This document shows, in pieces, positions 10,654 through 22,263 of a stretch of DNA of 64,000 bases. Source of the DNA: Halichondria panicea. Lineage: Eukaryota > Porifera > Demospongiae > Suberitida > Halichondriidae. The notes below the pieces were generated by a model. The model was not told the origin of the DNA. It did not search any database and was given only the letters and a program-made list of their open reading frames with translations. The stretch lies in NCBI RefSeq assembly GCF_963675165.1, contig NC_087384.1, positions 5,201,182 through 5,265,181 on the forward strand, in the 5' to 3' direction. Within the stretch, counting starts at the first letter, position 1; each line of letters opens with the position of its first letter. The position numbers were made by a program, and so were the translations under genes.

Positions 10654-11439
10654 ATGGCATTTACAGTTCAAACTGATAAGATTGGTGAATATCTACAGAA
10701 AGAGTATGGTTCTAAGCCTCCAAATACACATATCGAATGCTTCTACATCAGGCTTGGACAAGAAATTTGTAAGGATCCTAAGATTCAACAAAAAGCAATT
10801 GATATCCTCAAAGATATACCAGATCTAACCGTATGGGGAAAAACAGAGCCAGGGTGGGATGGAGTCTTTTTCTTTGAGGCTCCAGTATCAACAACAAAAA
10901 ATGAACGCGAACACGAGGCAGAAATAGATGATACTATTCGGTGGCCAATGATGGAAAAGTTAAGGGAACAAGGTCCTGGCATCCATATCATGTTCAGTAG
11001 AGCTTGTCTGTACAAAGATGTTAAGAAATGTGCTAGAGAGATAACAACAGATCAGATTGGGGATATTATGGAAAATGTGGGAAGCACCCACATTGAACAC
11101 ATTGAATACTTCTACCTCTTTGTGCAAGAGGAAAGTGGCAATAACAGAAATGTGCACAGCCAAGCTTTAGAAGAGCTCAAAACACTACCAGGAGATTGGA
11201 AGTCAGTGGAACCTCAAGCAACATGGCCAAGAACATTTTTTGGCTTTTTTCCAAACGGAACGCAAGAAATGTATGAGCGAGAGAGAGAAAAAATACTCAA
11301 CGGGGAGGTACGAATGCCTCTTATTGAAAGATTGGAAGCTCACTTTAGATATGCTACAAGAGATGGCTCAAAGATTAAAATTCAAGTCATACTAACACGA
11401 GCCTGCAAATACACACCAGAAAAAATGGACATACCCTAA
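10654..11439 (+). CDS. Unrecognised two-module family, intact member 1
   Basis: Intronless, 261 residues, ATG at 10654. It has two diverged copies of one module. Module 1 (residues ~6-126): TDKIGEYLQKEYG, HIECFYIRLG, a W-G-K-TEPGWDG block, NEREHEAEIDD, RWPMMEKLRE, FSRACLY. Module 2 (~130-258): TDQIGDIMEN, HIEYFYLFVQ, LKTLPGDWKSVE, ATWPRTFFGFFP, EREREKILNGEVRMPLIERLE, ILTRACKY. It has no signal peptide, membrane segment or known catalytic motif, so a soluble intracellular protein is likely. Both modules end in R-A-C-K/L-Y. I know no family with this pattern. It is the best-preserved member with 62607-63440, and the 5' flanks match (AGCAGTTGAGT...CAAGTAAAGATCTA). Confidence 0.75.
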   Translation: MAFTVQTDKIGEYLQKEYGSKPPNTHIECFYIRLGQEICKDPKIQQKAIDILKDIPDLTVWGKTEPGWDGVFFFEAPVSTTKNEREHEAEIDDTIRWPMMEKLREQGPGIHIMFSRACLYKDVKKCAREITTDQIGDIMENVGSTHIEHIEYFYLFVQEESGNNRNVHSQALEELKTLPGDWKSVEPQATWPRTFFGFFPNGTQEMYEREREKILNGEVRMPLIERLEAHFRYATRDGSKIKIQVILTRACKYTPEKMDIP

Positions 11440-11627
11440 ACACTTCGATTCTTGTAGAGAAGTTAGTGAGTAGATGTATACGTTGTGTGATGTGTGCTAC
11501 TGTAACATGCATTGAAGTATTTTATGTGATTTTATAGTTCGGGATTTTGTAACTTAAGGCATATGACCCTTAAACGAAAAAGTGGCATTAGCAGTACTCA
11601 AAAAACTACCGGGTGGGAAGCAGTGTA

Positions 11628-11697
11628 AAGGATAACATTATCACTAGTAAGGACAACATTATCACTAGTAATACTAGTGATAATGTTGTCCTTTACA
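11628..11697. repeat. Inverted repeat hairpin
   Basis: GGACAACATTATCACTAGTA is mirrored by TACTAGTGATAATGTTGTCC, with an extra partial direct copy to the left (GGATAACATTATCACTAG). It lies about 190 bp downstream of the family gene's stop codon. Confidence 0.75.
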
Positions 11698-12318
11698 GTG
11701 TGTATACTGATTATTGATGATATATATATTATTGATGATACTATCAACAAAAATAGCCCATAATTAGGCTATAAAAAAAGGCAAATTAGTGCGTGGAATT
11801 GAGATTGAGGATTGAAATAGCCACTATACCTCAAAATTGTGGGCACATTAATTACTCACAGTACAGTTCACCCCATAAGCTGACCCGGTCTCTATAATCA
11901 ATCCACCTAGGTTTTAATGACTCCAAAGTTTCCGTAACGTTTCAACCCATGGCCCTCGGGTATACTTTAGTGCCGGTGATAAAAAGTCACTAGGGAGATG
12001 ATGTTTGCATGTACAGTTAGCAGAGCAGCAACTTGATAATCATTAGTTTTTGTTATTCATAGTCTACATGTACACGAAAGTTCCCACTGTAGATAATGAA
12101 AGTACCATGGGTGTTGATGCCTCGGTGGAGGCAACAAAGCTGTACGACATCAGAGCGACATGAAGCTACATGGCCGTAAGAACCAGGGGGCAACTGCCCT
12201 AGTCTAAACACCCGAGGCATAATTACATGTATATATTTTCTTAACATTAGTGTAATCAACATTCCCAGGCTCTTAAACTATCAACTGTATTATACAGTGC
12301 ACAGCATTCTAAGCTCAC

Positions 12319-13248
12319 CTTTGAAGATTCTATCCAAATATCGAACCTGTACATGGGAACAAGTGTGCACACTACATGATGAATCATGACTGAACAGGAC
12401 ACAAATCACACCAATCCATGATTTGATCACCCACCATACAAGTAGACACATAGGAACAAGTGTACATACTACTACACAAAAAATCACACTCTACAAAATG
12501 ACAGGATGAATCATAAACAGAGCAAACATTTTTTTTTAATCACCCACCAAGTTACCATGACATTCTATCCTTATTGGCAACTATAATTATAGGCAGTAGC
12601 CATTAAAATTAATGGCTAGACAAACCTCGTCCTCGAAGCTGCTGTGTGGGTGTGGCTGCAGCTGTGGTTTCTGGAAGTTACGGTGAGAGTAGAAGAAGGC
12701 CTGTATGCATGGCGATGGAATGATACTAGTTGGGATATTTACGTGTTACTGTGTATACAGAGGAACCTATAAAATGTTGTCCCATTATACTCTTTATGGC
12801 ACTCCTGAGAAGCTTATTCAATCACAAATCCAGTCATCACTGAATGAGACTCACCGTGACTTTGTTGCTAGGGAACGCGGCTGAGATCAGCTGAAAGAGC
12901 GGCTTCACTGCACAGAGGAGGGTGGTGTTGCCGCAGGTTTTAAGGACGAATCTGTTGCTGGATACAAACAGACTGCTCTCACTGTGTGTGTGAGAGAGAA
13001 AATGGTGGTAAAATTGCATGCAGGTACATCTACTGTTTGCAACGGTGCTTGCACACTACATACACACCTAAAACAGTGTCCTTTAGCAGTGTACACATTG
13101 TTTAATAGCAACGCTGCATCAGTTTCATATTTAATTTCAATTAATGACACAGTGTACATTTCTTTCCCCCCTCCCTCGACTGGGAAGTGTTGATAAGCCT
13201 CTTACCTGAGTAGGTAGGCGTCCATGTACCCGTTGCTACAGCTGCTCA
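12319..13248 (-). pseudogene. AMD1: AMD1 internal exons, displaced partial copy
   Basis: Four minus-strand exons fit in phase. A: up to ~13248-13206 (NGYMDAYLLS, split AG|T). B: 12981-12855 (ESSLFVSSNRF, LKTCG). C: 12700-12626 (AFFYSHRNFQKP, FEDE). D: 12346-12319 (VRYLDRIFK). B holds the LSESS proenzyme site where the chain self-cleaves to form the pyruvoyl group, and the Cys of LKTCG, a catalytic residue in human AMD1. The exons are open and could be functional sequence. But exon 1 at 2596-2846 lies downstream of them on this strand, no exon with the SDCWYLYT region follows, and exon A abuts a duplicated segment beginning at 13248. I read this as a truncated duplicate or rearranged gene. Confidence 0.75.
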
Positions 13249-15070
13249 GAATCAGCCTAGCATAGTACAATGCACACACTTTAGGCCTCAGCCTCGGAAT
13301 GGTGGAAACTCTTGTAGCTGCATGCCACTGTATACACAAAGCGCAATGTACTGTATACTGGATATATAGGCACCATTATCTATGCACACATGCAGGCTAG
13401 GGATACACAAACATATTTGGCCTAACACGCTATATATAAATTCTGGAAACTATTTAAGCAAACATGAATACAATGTACACAAGTCATTCCATAAAAACTT
13501 TGTTGTAACGAATCCCTCAGAATTGTGATTTACTTAATGAACATTAAAATTTGAATGCTTGAATGAGTCGACAGATCCTTTTGTGTCGAGATGAAAACCA
13601 AATCACTCACACATCATATCTATTGCTATAATTATAGGAGTATCTATAACAGTACGTATAATAGGAGACTGTATGTATACGAACACGTATATTGATCTGA
13701 CTAATGCTTTTTCCAGGTTTGAACAATATAATTATACACATAATTATATAGAGCTATAACTGATTTAGAATAGTGCTAAGCAAGCTAAGCTATTATTAAC
13801 ACAAAGAAGACTCTGTTTCTACAAACCTCAAGCAACATTAAAGCTTTATTGCTCTGGCTAGCCTACATAAAAAAAACTCACATTGAAGGCAGTTTCCGTC
13901 TCTTGCGCAATTGCATAGCAAAAACGGTTAATAGAAAGTTGCTACTCTACTTAGTAGTTAGCTCTGCACTAGAGCACTAGCTATTGGTAGCTGCAAGAGT
14001 GACATAAAAGCTACAAAGCGGCACTGCAGAACACAATAACTTTTAAAAATTAGTTTTTAATGATGCACTGCATCATCGTTACTATGACTTCAACATAAAC
14101 TGTGTGTACTTGTGCATGTATAAAATAGATGTTGCTAAGCATTCCATGTATGATTGTATGTATCATGTAAAAACTGTTAAATGCATGTGCCGTATTCACC
14201 CGAATTACCGGGACACAAAAAAATAATTACGGCTTGCAGTGTCCCTTGGAATAGAGCAAGAAAAATTACGTTAAAGTCGAAGTGTCCCTTGTATTAGGGT
14301 GTCCCGTAGTAATTAGAACGAATATTTCCCCATTTAAGGTATGTACAAGGCCTCGATTCCAGGCCGAGGCTAGCTCTGCAGCTAAAATGTCTTTTGTGCA
14401 GTTTAGAAGCTGTGTACGCGGGTTCCATGTCTACAAAGGTGTCTTCAACCGTCAGTGACATATTACGGTGCCAGAGAGTAGAATCCAGAGAGTTTCTAAG
14501 AGTGTTGAGTCTCTATCAAGCTATACATGCTCTTTTTCGTTCTAATTAGATCGGGACGTCTAAAAATATTTACATTTCCCGTTGTTCCTTAATATAGAAT
14601 GAAAAAAATTACGTAAGTCCGAAGTGTCCCTTAGAATAGAGTGTCCCGGTAATTCGGGAGAATACGGTAGTGAACATAATAATGGACCTCCATAGAAGAC
14701 CTCTGAATGACTGAGAGGTCTCTATGAGAAATAAAGGACCTCCAAGTAACCAATCAGATTGCACCATTTGTGACAAGCATTTTCTAAATACTGATAATTA
14801 TAAGCAATAATTATGTTTACTGGTTGCAGTATGATGTGCAATACGACGTATCCTTTACAATAATAACTGATGATATAGCTTCTAAGTATACGTTTGTTTT
14901 TCTGCACACACACACAAATAGAATCATGTAGAAACTATATGTGCAGTAATGAATTCTATTCCACACTGCATGCACGTGATTAACAATGCATTAGCTGAGT
15001 TGAATGGTCTATATATATACACATGCATATTTGAAGTTTATTCCATATACTGTATGCATGCATGTGATAG
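13248..15070. repeat. Duplicated family-gene flank, interrupted
   Basis: 13248-13750 copies 9803-10310 and 14805-15070 copies 10330-10590, both in direct orientation. Between them lie a dispersed repeat (13795-14050) and a TIR element (14190-14668). The family gene that should follow is absent; sequence after 15071 is unrelated. Confidence 0.85.
14190..14668. mobile_element. ~480-bp MITE with CCGTATTCACCCGAATTACC ends
   Basis: The left end CCGTATTCACCCGAATTACC continues into GGGACAC. The right end at 14641-14668 is its reverse complement with few mismatches (GTGTCCCGGTAATTCGGGAG then AATACGG). Inside, GTGTCCCTTGGAATAGAG and GTGTCCCTTAGAATAGAG give sub-terminal repeats. There is no ORF. Confidence 0.8.
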
Positions 15071-15390
15071 CTGTCCCGACTGCATGCAGTGGCAGGTGAG
15101 GGTATACTATATATATATATATAACAAGTTGAAGGATGTAACTATTATACTCTTAGACCATGCATGCATGATCTGCATGCATACCAAGAGTTCATTAGGA
15201 AGAGTACGCAACTCCACTAATTAAAACCGTAGTAGGCGTTACTTCAAACCTACGTCACAACCATATGCTGTTGTAAACTGTGAAATCAAATTTGCAATGA
15301 ATAACATGCATAGTGATATTGTGATAATTATCACTAACTAGCAATGAGGCAGTCGAGGACTGCAAAGGTGGTCTGTATTATTTTCTCACA

Positions 15391-15890
15391 CATGGGGAAT
15401 GAGCGCGCATGCGCATTACATCCACAGAAATAATTAAAGGGTGTGTCCAAAGAGATCAATTTGTTCAATTGGAGACAGATCGGCCTGGGATCAAGGCTAA
15501 AATGGCTACTGCTAGCTAGCTGTTTTAACAGATATTTTCTGAGTCTTGTAGCTAACAAAAAGCTAGCGCTTTAGTGCAAGGCTAACTCATATGTTTGAAT
15601 AGAAAGTTTGTGTGGACAGATGATGCTATGAAAGATTCTGAAGAGACTGCAATAGCCTTTAATGTGAGTCAAACTAGCCATAACTCGAGAAAGAAGCTTT
15701 AGTTTGCTAATCCACGAATCGAAATCCAAGAGAAGGTGGCTAGAAGCCTATAGAAGCTGTTAGTTTTCGTCGCATTGCAACCGTTCAGCAGTTACAGCTG
15801 GAACAGACACACAGACAGACAGACAGACAGACACACACACAGTCAGCTTTACCGTATCCCTCCTGCGGCTACGCCTCGAGGTATAATTAT
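15391..15890. repeat. Dispersed repeat, copy 2 (partner 1340-1770)
   Basis: It aligns along its length with 1340-1770, from GAGCGCGCATGCGCATTACA to GGCTACGCCTCGAGG. Differences include a ~40 bp insertion carrying CGGCCTGGGATCAAGGCT (a terminus of another family) and an expanded (ACAG)n/(AC)n tract. Confidence 0.75.
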
Positions 15891-16129
15891 ACTGTACATG
15901 CAAACATCATCTCCCTACAGTGACCTTTTATCACCAGCACTAAGTGTTAGGCCGTACTTATACTGCACTATACGTATATGTATACTTGTTGTTTCTAGTA
16001 TCTTGGGTTGAAATGACCAACCTGACCAGCCTGACCACTTGCTACGGTACGGTCTTGGTGTGTGTGTGTGGCCAAAAGTCTAGGAGCAGAGCAAATGAAT
16101 AAATGAACAAGGTACACGGGGACAGGTGA

Positions 16130-16600
16130 CACCTCAGAAATGTGGCCAATGTTTGTTTTTATCCACTTAGATGGTCATGAATAATTGGGCATTTGAAATT
16201 TAAATGTTTGAATGAGTCGGCAGGAAGTCTAGTGCATGCTAGTGTTGTGAATAAAGTAAACACTCATGCAGAGTGACTGTACAATAAACAACAAACAATT
16301 CCTTATCGTATTACAGTTTAGTCAACGCTGTCAGGACACCTAGGGGAGTGTGTGTATAAAAACTATAATATAGCAGTTATAGTACCTGTATACAGGACAT
16401 CGATACCTGTTAAACGTGTTTAGAGTGATAAGTATAGCTCTATATCATTCAGAATCTGCACTTAGCATTAGTCAATGTACACACAATACAGTCTGTATTG
16501 AACGTCTATAGCCACAGACATGTTGTGTGAGCAACGAAACAATAGAAAGTAATTAATGTATAAACATGAGGAACTATAATTTATGTAGAAACTAAATTAC
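16130..16600. repeat. Family flank repeat
   Basis: It contains the series TTTGAATGAGTCGGCAGGAA, GTGAATAAAGTAAACACTCA, GAGTGACTGTACAATAAACA and CTGTCAGGACACCTAGGGGA. The same series occurs, complete or partial, at 22600-23200, 24420-24680, 34380-34530, 37620-37800, 38390-38500, 59280-59350, 60840-61550 and 62100-62290. The copies accompany or replace members of the two-module gene family. Confidence 0.75.
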
Positions 16601-16946
16601 CTGCATGTACACATAGCCACAAATACATGCTACAAATCCATAGCAATTAAGGTAGTGACTTACTATTATTAGTACTTTATAGCGGGAAATTTTTACTACT
16701 GCCCTCAGCAGAAATGTTCGTGGCTTCTAATATTCGCGTTTCAATGCCAGAAAAGCACACCAACCAATAGATTTGTATGTGAAATACCGGTGCATGGGGG
16801 GAGTTTATCCCAGTTTTAATTTTCATGTTAACTGTCTGCCCTCGAAAAATGCCAAATTTTTCATCTCACGAAAATGTCCCTATATAATTATGTAGACTTT
16901 GGCACAATAGTTACATGTGCATTGTATCGCATGAGATTTTAGTACA

Positions 16947-17340
16947 TACCGTATTTACTTGATTAAACGCCCTCCTTGAATAAACGCCCATCTCGTTTAA
17001 ACGCCCAGGGTAAAAGCTCTGTCTTTGTCAATAAACGCCCATCTTAAATAATCGCCCATGTATGGGGCATGGCACTGTGGGTGGAGCTGAATAGCACGTG
17101 GAACCCAGTTGCAAGTGTGGCAGCATTGAATAAAAATACTTTTTTATGATATCGATGGCAGAGAGAGAGATACCGACACAGAGGGCACTCCTATGACTTA
17201 AATTTAAGCTGAGACAGCAGCACAATAACTGCTGCTGTGCAAGAGTTTTGGAGGAGACATAACAATAATCGCCCTCCTGGATTAAACGCCCCCTCTAAAG
17301 ACTTTGATCTGAAATAAACGCCCGGGCGTTTAATACGGTA
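16947..17340. mobile_element. ~394-bp MITE with TACCGTATT...AAACGCCC ends
   Basis: Left terminus TACCGTATTTACTTGATTAA leads into ACGCCC; the right terminus GGGCGTTTAATACGGTA is its reverse complement with small gaps. ATAAACGCCC is repeated internally. No coding capacity is visible. Confidence 0.8.
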
Positions 17341-19155
17341 ATCGTATTTATGATAATCCTTAGCAGTATATAGTTGTCAAGTAATTTTTTTACTTATTAT
17401 GCGTCGGTGTGCATTGCAAGCGAGGTATACAGTGCATCCAGTCTAGAGAGTAGAATACAAAAATTGGTGAGTAGTTGTACTTAGATGTATCTCAAGATTG
17501 GAACATTTCTAAGAAATTGTGCTGATACTATTGTATAGGTAAAAGAATAAGCTACAACACGATTCAAAAATATTTCCCCAAAAGTTGTTGTGGTGGGAAA
17601 TAATTTTAGGAGATAATGGGGGTGATCATAAAAAAATGTACGTAACATCAATTATCTCTGAAACTAAAGTATTTTTGGAAAATTTTTTCTTATCAAAAGT
17701 TTAACAATTTATTCAAGCTTACTCTGTGTAATTTTTAGACCTTAGCCGTGAGATTTTCTTCAAATCTCTCCCTAACCGAAACGGCACTAAAAACTAGCAA
17801 TTTTGAGCACTGCGGATGATGTGTAGATATTTAAGTAACATCGAATCTTTCATAAGATAGCCAAACTATCTATAGATGTTGTGACAAAGTTCCAAACCTT
17901 AGCCGGAAACCGTTGGCCTTTTCTCTCCCTAGCCGATTACCCACTATAACAATTGGGTACTGTTTTATTAATCACAACAAACCCACCACCTTATGTTGTC
18001 ATGGAAACAATTTTGGATGTATTGTAGCTTACTCATTCGCCTACACAATGGTATCAGCAGATTTTCTTAGAAATGTTCCAATCATAAGATATTTACATTT
18101 AAGTACAACTACTCACACATTTTTGGTATTCTACTCTTTAGACTGGATGCACTGTAGTGTGTTTGTGTGTGTCACGTGTCGTGTGTGTCTGTGTGTGTAG
18201 ACTGCTACAGCTGCTCAAGGATCAATAAAGTGCAAGTAAGAGTTTGTATAGGCTTCTAGTCATGTATTTTGGATTTTAATTCGTGGATTTGAAAAATAAT
18301 GCTTCGTTCTCGAGTTATGCCTAGTTTTGTTTACTTGGAATGCCATTGCAGCCTTTTCGAAGAGCACGTAGCCAAACTTTTTTACCGAGTGTTGCTACTC
18401 TACTTAGTAGTAAGCTCTGCACTAGAACGCTAGCTATTGGTATAGCTGCAAGAGTGAGAAGAGAGCTGCAAGGCTCTGCATGCTGATGGCAGCCATTAAT
18501 TTTAGACTTGAACTTTGGCATCGATCGTTTTTAACAACAATCATGGTCGATCATTACCCACTCTTTGAGTTTGCATGCAGCAAATTTATTACATTTGTGT
18601 GCAACATGTGTAAATATATTAAGCTTAGTAGCTTTATGTTATGTAGCTTTGGCATCTCAACTGAGGCATCAGCACCTGCGGTGCTTTCATTACACACAGT
18701 CGTTAATTTAAAATGACATAAATTACAGTAACATAAAACATGTTAAATGAAACGCAACTTTTGAAATTGAATGTAGAAATGACATAAATTTCTGTCATTT
18801 TAACACTATAATATGTCTCATATGACATAAGTGTTTTGCTGTGCATAAGCTTCACATAACAGGGTTTCTGTTTAGTAAACAGGTGTACAGTATACCGTAC
18901 ACTGCATGTACATGAATACGGTTAACTAAAATCATGTGATACAATGCACATGTAACTATTGTCGCCAAAGTCTAGAACAGTATAAGTATACCTGTAAATA
19001 TGGCAATGTCAACAGTATTCATAAGTACGACTAATGCACGTGATAGTTTTGATCATAAATGTATAGCTAAGAGAGCAACCTATCTGCTGAATATACCTAA
19101 GTAACTCATACAAAGAGATCAGTCTAGGTTAGAAAGGTTTTGTCTGTATAATAAC

Positions 19156-19884
19156 ATGAGTGAAACTGCTATAGTTGAAAAAATACTCGAGCGTGAGTAT
19201 GGAGAGCCACATCGACAGGATCTACACATCGAATACTTTTTTGTTCTACTTGGAAAAGAAATTGTTGGCAGACGAGTTGAAATCCTCACCGCACTAAATA
19301 AGCTGGAGGGTAAACATGCATGGGGTAACCTAGAGGCGAAATGGCCAGAGCTGTTGTTTACAGAGGAAAAAATTGTTAAGAATTCACCAATGGAGACAGA
19401 GCGCCAAAGAGAGGATCGGATCAATAAGTTTATTCGACAGCTGCTAGTTCCATATGCTGACCCCAACAACCCACTTATCATTGTCAGCCGTGCTTGCAAG
19501 TATAATACAGAAGTGGTAAACCACAGCCTGAGTACTACAGAGATAATCAACGATGATCACTTGAATTATTTCTATCTTATGATAAAAAAACGTCCATGTA
19601 ACTCTCTATCGACAGTCGCACTACCCTCGAGCTTCATTCTAGCACCACTTATCCCTGGAAATTGGAGGGTAGTGGATTTCAAGGACACTTGGCCACACAC
19701 ATTTATCGGTCATTTCCCCAAAAAACCTTTCGAAACAGAGCGTGAGAGAGAGTGGCGACTAAACCATGAAGTACGATTAGCTTTCAAGAAAACATTGGGA
19801 GGTCTACTCAGCCAGGAGAATCGAGGGATATCTGACCCAGAAACACTCTTTAGTATTTTGTTCACACGTGCTTGCAAGTATTAA
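19156..19884 (+). CDS. Unrecognised two-module family, intact member 2
   Basis: Intronless, 242 residues, ATG at 19156. Module 1: VEKILEREYGEP, HIEYFFVLLGKEI, KHAWGN then KWPELLF, ETERQREDRINKFIRQLL, IVSRACKY. Module 2: HLNYFYLMIKKR, LIPGNWRVVD, TWPHTFIGHFPKKPFETERE, LNHEVRLAFKKTL, LFTRACKY. It is much diverged from member 1 yet keeps every motif in order, so purifying selection is plausible. It is the subfamily source of the decayed copies at 21640-22263, 37850-38220 and 57900-58373, which share FETEREREFRLNQEVR-type sequence. Function is unknown. Confidence 0.75.
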   Translation: MSETAIVEKILEREYGEPHRQDLHIEYFFVLLGKEIVGRRVEILTALNKLEGKHAWGNLEAKWPELLFTEEKIVKNSPMETERQREDRINKFIRQLLVPYADPNNPLIIVSRACKYNTEVVNHSLSTTEIINDDHLNYFYLMIKKRPCNSLSTVALPSSFILAPLIPGNWRVVDFKDTWPHTFIGHFPKKPFETEREREWRLNHEVRLAFKKTLGGLLSQENRGISDPETLFSILFTRACKY

Positions 19885-20237
19885 GAATTCCAGCGAGTAT
19901 AAATAATTATGTACATCTCAGAACTTACTGTATTCAGTACAAAACACTATAGCTATAGTTTAGCACTCGATCGTTTATAGTATCAACTCCGTAGAAATGT
20001 CACAGTAACTTAAGTGGAATGTATACAATGCTCAATGTTGTACTAGGAGATTAATCAATCCTTATAATGTCTTATGGAGAACCCCAATTAAGGGCATTCA
20101 AACAATTGAAATCAGGACCCAATTGTTCAACCCCATGCATGCATGCACAAAACTATACCAGCTTTCTTGTGGTCAAATATCTGCTTTCCAAAATGTTTTT
20201 CCTATAGACTGCTATAGGAGAACAGCAAGTCTGACAC

Positions 20238-21560
20238 TAGCCTCGATTCCAGGCCGCTAAGAGAGGGCCTGGTATCGACTGTTTGCGCATGCGCCACCTA
20301 TTACCCAGAAAGTGGGTAATTCGGATACCATTGTATTTTGCTCAGTAAAACAATGACGTCACAACGAACGGAAGTGGATTGAAGAAGTGGATAGAAGTGT
20401 GATTGTAGCCCGTGTGATAGCATTCTAATAGCCACCCTTAGCCTACTATGTTAACAAAGGACTCACAGCCTGCAACAGTGTGGATAACAATCCTCTGAAC
20501 GGAGGGGAAGGCTGACAATAGCCATTGCATTATGGATAGGCCACGCCCATCTGACACTAACCTTCGTGAAAGTCGACTCTATCAGAAAGAAATTGCTGCT
20601 GTAACCAATACAGCTCTGTCTCTAGCTAGCTAGCTATATAGCTCTGTGTCTGACTTTATGAAGAGTATTCTTTGTCTGTATATGTTATTCAGGATATAAT
20701 TCGGGTAAAAATTCAGTTTAATAGGAAACATTACGGGAATATTATCCAATAATTTTGTGCATGCGCAAGCAGTCAGTAGCAGGCCTAATTGTTTAGGCCT
20801 TGAGAAGGAGGCTAGTCTGACACATAATTATGTATGAAACACATTCAGCATGTATTCTTGCTAAAAATTATCGACAGTCATAAGAATGCATTTCAGCATT
20901 TCTGCTTTAGTGGCTTTATATAATTCACTGCTTTGAAATTTGAATAATGTTGTCCAAAGTATTCATACCTATAAGTAACGGTTTATGCACATGATCGTTT
21001 TGACTATATAGTTGCCACAATAAACAGATAGCAATCTAGCCTCGATTTCAGGCTGCGAAGAGGAAAGGCGGCCTGGTATAGCTACCTTGCATGCGCATGC
21101 GCGTACATTAACATTACCTCAAAAAGGGGGTAATCCGTGTATTAAAGAGTACACCACTCTTCCTAGCTGGCAGCTCTAGCTGTCAGGGAGGTCTTCTTGA
21201 ACTGCCTCTTTGATAAACAGAGCTAAGAAGCAATACTGCTGCACATAACTATTCTGCTTTAATTATAGTGTCCCTAAAAGCTACCATTGTGGTAATGAAC
21301 ATTTTACCACTAACCACGTGGTCATACGTATATTCTTCATTCTAACTTTGTCCGGTTTTTTACAATTTGTGTGATAAAATTGCTGTCAATTATTTCGCAC
21401 ATGCACATACAAGGTATACCAGGCCGCCTTTCTCTTCGTGGCCTGGAATCGAGGCTAATAGCAATCTAGCTGCTGCTAAGTGACTCATATCAGCTATACT
21501 AGCCTCTTTCACAAGGCCTTAATCATTAGTGCGGCCTGGAATCGAGGCTAATCAGCTACA
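20238..21560. mobile_element. Cluster of GCCTCGATTCCAGGCC-ended elements
   Basis: GCCTCGATTCCAGGCCGC at ~20241 and a variant at ~21038 face reverse complements (GGCCTGGAATCGAGGCT) at ~21440 and ~21533. The terminal sequence recurs near 14352, 28195 with 28230, 42850, 43090, 44113, 44797 and 46620. No transposase is seen, so these are non-autonomous elements or fragments. Confidence 0.65.
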
Positions 21561-21639
21561 TATTTTGGTCTGTATATTACATGGATAGAACTGCTCAAGT
21601 TGCAGCAATAATGCATGGAGCTAGGGAGAGAGAGTATAC

Positions 21640-22263
21640 GGTCATTTTTTTCTTACTCAGAACAAAACTTCTTGGCAAACGATAATGTGAAATCATTGCC
21701 ACATATTAGGCGGCACAATTACATATCATGGGATACCCTCGGGTAAAAGGGGAATCAAATAATTATTGTTTAAGATATCACCACTGAGACAGAGCGCCAA
21801 CGAGAGGAGAGGATCAATCGTCTTATTTGAATGCTGCGTAGTACACTGACCCTATAATGTATATGCATAATTATGTACAGCAGCTCGAACGCATTGTTTG
21901 CATGAATATGCTTAAATAATACACAAAATACGTTATCCTTAAGTTATCTTTAACACTACAACCCATGCACCATATTAATTCTATCTCTTCATTCGAGATC
22001 GAAAATCCAAGAAAATGCCTAAGGTGAATGAAAGAACTTATTCAATCCTAAATCGTCTGCCTGGAAAATGGAGATTTCTTGGTGAAGAGGACTGGCCAGG
22101 AGTATACTTTGGATACTACTCTAAGACGTCACTGCCCATGACTGAAAGAGAAAGGGAGATGAGTTTGAACAAACAAGTCCGACAGCCCCTCATTAAAAAA
22201 TTTAAATCAGAGCTCCAGCCCAGGCTAACGTTCACATTATACTTACACGTGCTTGGGGCATGA
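21640..22263 (+). pseudogene. Two-module family, decayed copy
   Basis: Module 1 scraps at 21655-21835 keep AGAACAAAACTTCTTGGCAA and GAGACAGAGCGCCAACGAGA. A module-2 piece at 22015-22263 is open: SILNRLPGKWRFLGEE, WPGVYFGYYSK, TEREREMSLNKQVRQPLIKK. The last codons are out of frame, so TRACKY is lost (ACACGTGCTTGG survives in another frame). About 180 bp between them is unrelated. Confidence 0.7.

Larger units (their letters stand above)
15071..19100. other. Repeat-dominated intergenic stretch
   Basis: No supported coding gene. It holds the dispersed repeat 15391-15890 with (ACAG)n and (AC)n tracts, a copy of the family flank repeat (about 16130-16600), a fragment with CCCTCAGCAGAAATGTTCG at 16676-16870 (reverse relative at 50926-51110), the TIR element 16947-17340, and a repeat at 18225-18480. 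Confidence 0.5.
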
